Translations under genes and position numbers: made by a program
Assembly (NCBI GenBank): GCA_964570325.1
Contig: CAZMXS010000112.1
Span: forward strand, 1 to 7,756
Direction of reading: 5' to 3'
Length of the DNA: 7,756 bases
Origin: CAZMXS01 sp964570325
Lineage (GTDB): Bacteria > Verrucomicrobiota > Kiritimatiellia > CAIQIC01 > CAZMXS01
Part shown: positions 1-4,599 of the stretch, in pieces
Numbering within the stretch: the stretch's first letter is position 1
How the letters are laid out: each line of letters opens with the position of its first letter
Notes under the pieces: model-generated
What the model saw: the letters and a program-made list of their open reading frames with translations, nothing else
Database searches by the model: none
Told to the model about the DNA's origin: nothing

Positions 1-64
1 TTTACCCCCGTTTTTCACCCGGTTTCAGGGCGTAACGGCTTTTGACGGGGAACCTGTAGAAATG

Positions 65-90
65 AAAAAACCCCTGTCTTTACAGGGGCT
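65..90 (-). terminator. Intrinsic terminator of the initiator tRNA gene
   Basis: A perfect 7-bp stem (71-77 with 82-88) closes a 4-nt loop. Read on the minus strand, it is followed at once by six T (plus-strand A 65-70). It begins about 15 nt beyond the tRNA CCA end. The plus-strand side also ends in CTTTTT (89-94), so it could act in both directions and stop any gene entering from the left. Nothing recognisable was found in 1-64. Confidence 0.85.
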
Positions 91-104
91 TTTTCACTTT
101 TAAT

Positions 105-181
<77 letters not shown>

Positions 182-198
182 GTCAAAATCTGTTTCTC

Positions 199-226
199 AA
201 TTTACCAGCGCGAATGACGATTGCAA
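199..226 (-). promoter_or_regulatory. Probable sigma70-type promoter of the tRNA gene
   Basis: On the minus strand a TTGCAA -35 box (221-226) is 16 nt from a TAAATT -10 box (199-204), which is preceded by TGG as in an extended -10. Transcription would start near 192, giving a leader of about ten nucleotides before the tRNA 5' end at 181. The position fits well; the call is by consensus match only. Confidence 0.5.
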
Positions 227-243
227 GGGGTTTTTCAAAAAAT

Positions 244-253
244 GCCTGCAGGC
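244..253. repeat. 10-bp perfect palindrome beside a candidate -35 box
   Basis: GCCTGCAGGC reads the same on both strands and directly abuts the TTGAAA candidate -35 box (254-259) of the zinc-ribbon gene, in the divergent control region. It could be an operator half or whole site, but a single 10-bp palindrome can arise by chance. Confidence 0.3.
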
Positions 254-282
254 TTGAAATAGTTTGTTTGGATTGATAGGCT
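254..282 (+). promoter_or_regulatory. Candidate promoter for the zinc-ribbon gene
   Basis: TTGAAA (254-259, 5 of 6 to the -35 consensus) is separated by 17 nt from TAGGCT (277-282, only 3 of 6 to the -10 consensus). A start near 289 would put the upstream TTG at 287 outside or at the very edge of the transcript, which supports GTG 317 as the real start codon. The weak -10 box keeps confidence low. Confidence 0.3.
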
Positions 283-316
283 TTTTTTGTTTGTTTTATG
301 GGAGAAAGGCGGCCTT

Positions 317-1024
317 GTGTCCACCATACTTGAACAATTGCTGGTGTTGCAGGAGCGGGATCAGAAACTATCCAAACTGAACCGCGAACTGGAGGATATA
401 CCGGCGCGGCAGCAGGATATTGAAGCCAAACTTGACGGTCACAAGGAGGCGTTGCGGGCGGTGCAGGAGGATCAGAAGAAAAAGGCCGCCACCATGAAGG
501 AGATCGAGGGCGAGATTGAGGCCCGCAAGCAGAAGATCGGCAAATTCCGCGAACAGCAATTCCAGATCAAGAGCAATGTCGAATACAAGGCGTTGGAACA
601 TGAAATAGCGGTGGTGCAGAAGGAGATCTCCGGTCTGGAGGATCGGGAGATTGAATTGATGGAGCAGATGGAGGAGATGAAAAAAGTCATCGCCTCCCGC
701 GAGCAGGATCTCAAGGAGGAGCAGGCCAAGGTCAACGACGAGGTGGTGATCCTGCGCAAGCGCACGGAGCAGATCGAGGCCGAGATGGCCGCGTTGCGCA
801 GCGAACGCCAAACATTGGTGGTCGGCATTCCCGCCGACTGGCTTGCGCGTTACGAGAAAATCTTCCAGCGCCGGCAGGGCGATAACGCGATTGCCCGCAT
901 TGAACATGGTGCCTGCGGCGGTTGCCACATGAAACTGCCCCCGCAGGTCGTCCACGACACGAAGAAGAGCCTGTCCATAATGCACTGCAGTTTCTGCGGC
1001 CGGATGTTGTATCTGCCGCCTTGA
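317..1024 (+). CDS. Coiled-coil protein with C-terminal C4 zinc ribbon (DUF164/CT398-HP0958 type)
   Basis: Predicted 235 residues. Residues 1 to about 175 are an almost unbroken, charged alpha-helical coiled coil rich in E, K, Q and R, containing the family-typical stretch NVEYKALEHEI. The C-terminal end is a four-cysteine zinc ribbon: CGGC at 200-203 and CSFC at 224-227. This is the architecture of the family that includes Chlamydia CT398 and Helicobacter HP0958, reported to bind partners such as RpoN or secretion and flagellar components; the partner here is unknown. I chose GTG 317 because AAAGG at 305-309 lies 7 nt upstream and the protein then begins at the conserved LLVLQERD helix. A TTG ten codons earlier (287) is open but poorly served by a ribosome site. 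The family assignment is strong; any role in sigma-54 or secretion is only a family-level suggestion. Confidence 0.85.
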   Translation: MSTILEQLLVLQERDQKLSKLNRELEDIPARQQDIEAKLDGHKEALRAVQEDQKKKAATMKEIEGEIEARKQKIGKFREQQFQIKSNVEYKALEHEIAVVQKEISGLEDREIELMEQMEEMKKVIASREQDLKEEQAKVNDEVVILRKRTEQIEAEMAALRSERQTLVVGIPADWLARYEKIFQRRQGDNAIARIEHGACGGCHMKLPPQVVHDTKKSLSIMHCSFCGRMLYLPP

Positions 1025-1035
1025 CCGGTTATATT
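1007..1035 (+). promoter_or_regulatory. Probable rnpB promoter, embedded in the upstream gene's 3' end
   Basis: TTGTAT (1007-1012) and TATATT (1030-1035, 5 of 6 to the -10 consensus) are 17 nt apart. The -35 box lies within the last codons of the zinc-ribbon gene and the -10 box just after its stop. Predicted initiation near 1042 is about ten nucleotides before the start of the RNase P RNA P1 helix, which fits a short 5' leader. Confidence 0.5.
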
Positions 1036-1050
1036 CCCGTCAGTTCTTTG

Positions 1051-1452
1051 TATCGAGGAATAAGGCGTCTGGTCGCTGTTGTTGCGCCGCAAGGCGCGGC
1101 GGCAGAGGAAAGTCCGGACTCCACAGGGCAGGACGCCCCGTTGGCAACGGCGGGGATCTCTCCGCCATATCGGGGAGAATGGAAAGTGCCACAGAAAACA
1201 TACCGCCCGTCGCAAGGCGGGTAAGGGTGAAATGGCGGTGTAAGAGACCACCGGGCCCGGCCGCAAGGCCGGCCGCATGGCAAACCCCGTCCGGAGCAAG
1301 ATCAAATAGGAAGCCGGGGGCGGCCCGTCCCATTTCCGTTTCGGCGGAAGCGGCTTCGGGTTGATCGCGGGCCATCTCCCGTGAGGGGGATAGATAAATG
1401 ACCAGGGCCGCAAGGCTTACAGAATCCGGCTTACAACCTTATTCCCCGATAC
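1051..1452 (+). ncRNA. rnpB: RNase P RNA, bacterial type A
   Basis: Catalytic RNA that removes 5' leaders from pre-tRNAs. The conserved core is clear: AGAGGAAAGTCC (1104-1115) and ACAGAATCCGGCTTA (1420-1434) form the P4 core. Also present are the CCACAGAAA-type and GGTAAGGGTGAAA-type segments, GGAGCAAGATCAAATAGG, and TAGATAAATGACC. Helix ends: P1 pairs 1057-1065 with 1437-1445 and continues past one A-C mismatch with 1051-1055/1447-1451. P3 has a GCAA loop (1089-1092), P12 a GCAA loop (1263-1266), P18 a GTGA loop (1381-1384), and a short P19-like hairpin has a GCAA loop (1410-1413). P18 plus the P16/P17 arrangement indicates type A. The GGU that pairs with tRNA CCA is visible in L15 (1359-1361), matching the encoded CCA of the nearby tRNA. 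An additional small hairpin (1334-1349) sits inside the P16-P17 region. Exact mature ends are inferred from P1. No product or motif is missing. Confidence 0.95.
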
Positions 1453-1457
1453 TTTTT
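1437..1457 (+). terminator. Possible rnpB 3' end signal: P1 strand followed by five T
   Basis: The 3' strand of the P1 helix is followed by CTTTTT (1452-1457). P1 pairs with sequence almost 400 nt upstream, so a classical local terminator hairpin is not formed, and the signal may be inefficient or act as a processing site. The next start codon is at 1474, so some read-through would also transcribe the downstream gene. Confidence 0.3.
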
Positions 1458-1473
1458 CTAGTGGATAAGCGGC

Positions 1474-2382
1474 ATGAATCGCTGGAGTAACAGCATTTTC
1501 CGTCTGCGCTGGCACTGGGGTTTATGGGGCGCCGGAATCGTCGGGCTGGCCTATTTCGGCCAAGCGGCCGTGCGGTTGGAACGAGCTGCTGTATCCCAGC
1601 CTGGGGTCGCGTCGCAAATTCCGGCCTGGCCGGTTGCAGTGGCGCCGGCTGCTCCGGTCTGGGACGCCTTTCGCCGGCCCGGCGGGCCGACCGCCGGCTT
1701 GAGCAGTCCGCTGGCTCAGCGTTTTCGCCTGGCCGGCACATTTTTTACGTTTGCTGAACAAGCCCAGCCCGGCCAGCGCCCCGAATGCCGGGCGGTGGTT
1801 GATGACTTGCAGAAGAAGGACCAGTATCTGGTGCGCGAGGGGGATGCCTTTGAGGGTTTTGACGTGTTGCGTATCTATCGCGACCGGATTGTGGTCAAAA
1901 CCGCCGGTGGGGAGGAGGAGCTGCGCTTGAGTTTCGCCGGAGCCGGACAACCGGCCGGAACCGTGACCGGTCCTGTCGCCTCCGGTTCCGGGGATACTGA
2001 AGTTGCGCTGGAGAGCAACCGGTTCGGCAAGCGCGTGGGGGATAACCGCTGGGTGATGAGTCGGGAGTCGCTTTTAGATTATTACGAGGAACTCAAGGAC
2101 GATCCCGAACGAATGGCGGCGATTTTTGAGTCGCTCAAGCCCGATTACAAGGACGGTGCGATCGGCGGCTATTATCTGGATGTCGAGGGTGAGGCAGACT
2201 TTTTCAAGGCGGCTGGTCTGGAACAGGGAGATGTTATTCGCAAAGTGAACTCGGTGAACATGACCAGCCAGGCGCGCGCGGAGTATTTTATCCGTCTGTT
2301 TGTGCAGAACAACTTGAGCGCGGTGGTGCTCGATGTAGAACATCAGGGGCAACCCCGCAAAATGGTCTACCTGATCCGCTAG
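1474..2382 (+). CDS. GspC-like type II secretion inner-membrane protein with PDZ domain
   Basis: 302 residues. A short cytoplasmic N-terminus precedes one membrane segment (about 13-33), then a Pro/Ala-rich periplasmic linker (about 40-78). Residues about 80-155 look like the GspC homology region, a beta domain that in known systems contacts the outer-membrane secretin GspD; the stretch with YLVREGDAFEGFDVLRIYRDRIVV is typical. After a low-complexity Gly/Ser/Val linker comes the segment NRWVMSRESLLDYYEEL (191-207) that usually leads into the PDZ domain. The PDZ domain runs about 223-302 with GLEQGDVIRKVNSVNM (248-263). Length and order match GspC. The start has only a weak ribosome site (GGATAAG at 1463-1469) and lies 21 nt after rnpB. 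No gspD or other secretion gene is adjacent, so it could also serve as a stand-alone PDZ anchor protein; GspC is the best reading. Confidence 0.75.
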   Translation: MNRWSNSIFRLRWHWGLWGAGIVGLAYFGQAAVRLERAAVSQPGVASQIPAWPVAVAPAAPVWDAFRRPGGPTAGLSSPLAQRFRLAGTFFTFAEQAQPGQRPECRAVVDDLQKKDQYLVREGDAFEGFDVLRIYRDRIVVKTAGGEEELRLSFAGAGQPAGTVTGPVASGSGDTEVALESNRFGKRVGDNRWVMSRESLLDYYEELKDDPERMAAIFESLKPDYKDGAIGGYYLDVEGEADFFKAAGLEQGDVIRKVNSVNMTSQARAEYFIRLFVQNNLSAVVLDVEHQGQPRKMVYLIR

Positions 2383-2403
2383 CCGGTCATTTCGCCTGGG
2401 CAC

Positions 2404-2449
2404 CTGGGGCCGCCGGTCCGCACGGCCGCGCCACCGGCGGTCGGCCCAG
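2404..2449. repeat. Strong GC-rich inverted repeat after the gspC-like gene
   Basis: CCGCCGGT (2410-2417) pairs perfectly with ACCGGCGG (2433-2440) around a 15-nt loop. An outer helix CTGGG (2404-2408) with CCCAG (2445-2449) extends it past a small internal loop. It begins 22 nt after the stop codon and is followed by GTGGTTT, which is too poor in T for a standard intrinsic terminator. It may slow transcription or stabilise the 3' end of the gspC-like mRNA. Confidence 0.55.
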
Positions 2450-2478
2450 TGGTTTAACTAGGCCAACGGCTATGGCTT

Positions 2479-2506
2479 CAGCGGGTTCAGCAGGGCGCAA
2501 CCGCTG
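2479..2506. repeat. Second inverted repeat in the spacer
   Basis: CAGCGG (2479-2484) and TT (2486-2487) pair with AACCGCTG (2499-2506), giving eight base pairs with one bulged G and an 11-nt loop. There is no T-run next to it. Function unknown. Confidence 0.4.
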
Positions 2507-2540
2507 GGCGCGCCGGTCGCTGTTGGTCTTCGATCCAGCC

Positions 2541-2560
2541 ACCCGCTCACGCCCGCGGGT
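2541..2560. repeat. Third inverted repeat in the spacer
   Basis: ACCCGC (2541-2546) pairs with GCGGGT (2555-2560) around an 8-nt loop. Six base pairs in GC-rich DNA is modest evidence alone; it is listed because it is the third hairpin in 160 nt of non-coding sequence. Confidence 0.3.
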
Positions 2561-2595
2561 ACAATCCAAGTGACGGCCTGCGCCTCCCCCGCGAG

Positions 2596-2639
2596 AAAAA
2601 AAAAGAGTATAGGACAGCATTTGTCCGTGGGGATAAGAT
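2596..2639 (+). promoter_or_regulatory. Candidate promoter with A-tract upstream of the ybjN-like/sbcDC unit
   Basis: AGGACA (2611-2616, 4 of 6) is 17 nt from TAAGAT (2634-2639, 4 of 6). A run of nine A (2596-2604) lies directly upstream, where an UP element would bind the alpha subunit C-terminal domains of RNA polymerase. Initiation near 2646 would leave a leader of about 80 nt. Both boxes are imperfect; a second TAAGAT overlaps at 2639-2644. Confidence 0.3.
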
Positions 2640-2712
2640 AAGATTGTGCGCGATGAACGAAAAAATATTCAGCCGTGGAAGACTGCGATGTGGCGATGCG
2701 GCCGGCCGCGGC

Positions 2713-2720
2713 AGGAGGAG
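2713..2720 (+). promoter_or_regulatory. Shine-Dalgarno site fixing the ybjN-like start
   Basis: AGGAGGAG is 6 nt before ATG 2727. It is the strongest ribosome site in the window and rules against the in-frame GTG at 2646, whose extra 27 codons would run through the spacer and this site. Confidence 0.85.
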
Positions 2721-2726
2721 TCTCAC

Positions 2727-3293
2727 ATGAGCAACATATTGGAGATCGTGAGCCGCGCATTGGATGAAAATAACTGGCATTATGAGCGGATTGAGGAAAA
2801 GGGTGCGATTCATTTCACTACTTTGGCGCGGAACGGGCGTTATGCGGTTCTTTTCCGTGCCCACGACAAGCGGATGCAATTGGTCCTGACCGTCTTCAGC
2901 CCGGTCAAGGTGCCGGAGAATCGCCGGTTGGCAATGGCCGAATACCTGACACGGGCCAACTATGGCTTGATCCTTGGCAATTTCGCCATGGATATGGCGG
3001 ATGGCGAGGTTCATTACAAGGTGAGCGTTGATTTCGAGGATGGATTGCTGTCACCCAAGATGGCGAATAATATGCTCGGCGTCGGGATCAGCATGATGGA
3101 CCGTTATTTTCCCGGCCTGCTTTCCGTGGCGTTCGCAAATCGTTCGCCAGCCGAAACGGTGGACGAGATCGAAGGCAACAAGCCGGGTCGGGACTGCCCG
3201 GCGCCGCCGGCCTACCCGCCGTCGCCCGGTGATGGCTTCACCTCCGCGCAGGATGAGGCGCACTTCTTTCGCTATGGGGGGGAGGAGTCATGA
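2727..3293 (+). CDS. YbjN-domain protein
   Basis: 188 residues, soluble, no signal peptide. Residues about 1-137 resemble the YbjN family (PF10722, a fold related to type III secretion chaperones). Features are an N-terminal amphipathic helix with a following aromatic strand (ALDENNWHYE, 11-20), beta strands (TTLARNGRYAVLFRA, 31-45; QLVLTVFSP, 51-59), then the family-typical NYGLILGNFAMDMADGEVHYKV (78-99) and a helix ending MMDRYFPGLLSV (123-134). The tail, about 140-188, is Pro/Gly-rich and probably disordered. E. coli YbjN has been linked to motility and stress responses, but members have no agreed biochemical function. Its 3' end overlaps a small ORF by ATGA and leads into sbcD 137 nt later, so it probably heads the sbcDC transcription unit. 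Family call fairly secure; role unknown. Confidence 0.75.
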   Translation: MSNILEIVSRALDENNWHYERIEEKGAIHFTTLARNGRYAVLFRAHDKRMQLVLTVFSPVKVPENRRLAMAEYLTRANYGLILGNFAMDMADGEVHYKVSVDFEDGLLSPKMANNMLGVGISMMDRYFPGLLSVAFANRSPAETVDEIEGNKPGRDCPAPPAYPPSPGDGFTSAQDEAHFFRYGGEES

Positions 3294-3412
3294 GCCGGAA
3301 GAGGGTTCCCGCATCGCCGCCGTTTACGGGAGTGAATGGGCGCCGCGCCGGGCGCGAGAAAAAAGCAAGTGGCCAAACCGGCAAGGCGGGCCAATCTAGT
3401 TGCGCTCTTTGA
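3290..3412 (+). CDS. Possible small basic protein, 40 residues
   Basis: The frame starts at an ATG overlapping the ybjN-like stop codon as ATGA and ends 17 nt before the sbcD start. GGAGGAG (3281-3287) lies just upstream, with GGAGG 4 nt from the ATG, which is a little close. The product starts MSRKRVPASPPFTGVNGRR and is strongly basic (many K and R), rich in Gly, Ser and Ala, with one Cys near the end and no membrane segment. I do not recognise it. It may be a real translationally coupled peptide, a leader that carries ribosomes from the ybjN-like gene to sbcD, or a chance frame in a GC-rich gap. Confidence 0.35.
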   Translation: MSRKRVPASPPFTGVNGRRAGREKKASGQTGKAGQSSCAL

Positions 3413-3429
3413 ACGAGGAAGAGGAGAAC

Positions 3430-4599
3430 GTGAAAATCCTGCACACATCGGACTGGCATCTGGGCCGCTGCATCAATCAACGGTCGCTCATCGAAGACCA
3501 GCGCTGGCTATTTGAAAAATCGTTTGTACCGATGCTCGATCGGGTGGCCCCTGATATTGTTCTCGTGGCCGGCGATATCTATGACCGACCGGTCCCCGGC
3601 CAGGATGCCGTCGAACTGCTTGACGATATTCTGCGCGAAATCGTTCTGGCCAGGGGGATTCCCACCGTTGTCATCGCGGGCAATCATGACGGCGGAACCC
3701 GGCTGGGTTTCGGCGCCGACTTGCTGTGCAGGGCCGGACTGTACATGATCGGCCACCCGCTGCCGACCCAGAAACCCATTGAGCTGGCGGACGGGAAGCT
3801 GGCCGTTGTCCCGGTTCCGTATTTTGATCCGCTGGAAGCGCGCGCTTTGCTCAACAATTCTGAAATAGCCAACCATGACCAGGCGACCAGGGCCTATCTG
3901 GACAAGGTGCGCCCGAAATATCGCAAGGATGTCGCCCATATTCTGGTCGGTCACCTTTTTGCGCAGGGCGGGCAGGTGAGTGAGTCTGAACGGATCCTGG
4001 CTCCCGGCGCTTGCACGGAGGTCGGTGGGGCGGGGCAGGTTGCCATCGAAGCTCTGGCCGGCTGGGATTACGTTGCCCTCGGGCACCTGCATCGGCCCCA
4101 AGAGATCGCGCCCGGCGCCCGGTACTCGGGCAGCATCCTCCAGTATTCCTTCAGCGAGCCGGCCGACAAGTCGGTTGTCCTGGTTGAGTTGGATCCGGGC
4201 CGCCCGGCGCAAGTTACGTTGCAACCGCTAAACCCGATGCGTCGCTTGCGTTGCCTCAAGGGACGCCTCGACGATATTCTCAGCGCGGCGGAGAACGACC
4301 CGGCCCGCGACGACTATGTGCGGGTCGAGTACGAGGCTGATCATCCGGTCCCGTTTGTCATGGAGCGCGTTCGGGAGCGATATCCCAACGCGCTGGAAGT
4401 GGTCCGGGCGCGGGCAATTGGCGGGGACGCCGGCGCAGGAGAGGCGGTTGGGGTTGCGCACATACGTTCCATGGGGTTGGAACACCTTTTTGGCGAGTTC
4501 CACCGGCTGGTAAGCAAGACGGAACTTTCAGAGGGACAACAAAAGGCCCTGGCCGAACTTGTGGCCGAAGCCGTACGGGAACCGGAGGCGGAAACATGA
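3430..4599 (+). CDS. sbcD: SbcD, Mre11-family exonuclease subunit
   Basis: 389 residues, close to the usual length. It is the Mn-dependent nuclease half of the SbcCD complex, which cuts DNA hairpins and degrades double-stranded ends. All phosphoesterase motifs are present: DWH (D8, H10), GD (D49), GNHD (N85, H86), GHL (H175) and GHLH (H219, H221). The SbcD capping and C-terminal region follows (about 270-389), including the segment near HIRSMGLEHLFGEFHRLV expected to touch SbcC. I chose GTG 3430 because the protein then begins VKILHTSDWHLG as in the family and GAGGAAGAGGAG (3415-3426) lies just upstream. An in-frame TTG at 3400 would add ten acidic residues translated from the ribosome site itself. 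It overlaps sbcC by 4 nt (ATGA). No catalytic residue is missing. Confidence 0.95.
   Translation: MKILHTSDWHLGRCINQRSLIEDQRWLFEKSFVPMLDRVAPDIVLVAGDIYDRPVPGQDAVELLDDILREIVLARGIPTVVIAGNHDGGTRLGFGADLLCRAGLYMIGHPLPTQKPIELADGKLAVVPVPYFDPLEARALLNNSEIANHDQATRAYLDKVRPKYRKDVAHILVGHLFAQGGQVSESERILAPGACTEVGGAGQVAIEALAGWDYVALGHLHRPQEIAPGARYSGSILQYSFSEPADKSVVLVELDPGRPAQVTLQPLNPMRRLRCLKGRLDDILSAAENDPARDDYVRVEYEADHPVPFVMERVRERYPNALEVVRARAIGGDAGAGEAVGVAHIRSMGLEHLFGEFHRLVSKTELSEGQQKALAELVAEAVREPEAET

Larger units (their letters stand above)
2383..2726. other. 344-nt spacer without a supported gene, hairpin-rich
   Basis: No plus-strand reading frame with a ribosome site is present before 2727. The left two-thirds (to about 2590) is very GC-rich and holds three inverted repeats, listed separately. 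The right third is AT-richer, with nine A at 2596-2604, a small GGACA/TGTCC hairpin (2612-2626) and a tandem TAAGAT motif (2634-2644). Minus-strand frames open through here lack a ribosome site and extend antisense into the downstream gene, so they are not called. Confidence 0.6.

Noticed and set aside
922..1413. Open frames on both strands across rnpB.
   Set aside because: This stretch is covered by the RNase P RNA, and the frames are chance openings in GC-rich structured RNA.
2596..2626. A minus-strand terminator (GGACA/TGTCC hairpin then nine T).
   Set aside because: The stem is only 5 bp, seven nucleotides separate it from the T-run, and no minus-strand gene lies upstream to terminate. 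The A-tract fits better as a plus-strand upstream promoter element.
2646..2726. A 27-residue N-terminal extension of the YbjN-like protein from GTG 2646.
   Set aside because: The strong AGGAGGAG site 6 nt before ATG 2727 lies within this extension, and the family match begins at that ATG.
2387..3014. Minus-strand frames through the spacer and into the ybjN-like gene.
   Set aside because: No ribosome site at their starts, compositionally odd Pro/Arg/Ala translations, and overlap with a well-supported plus-strand gene.
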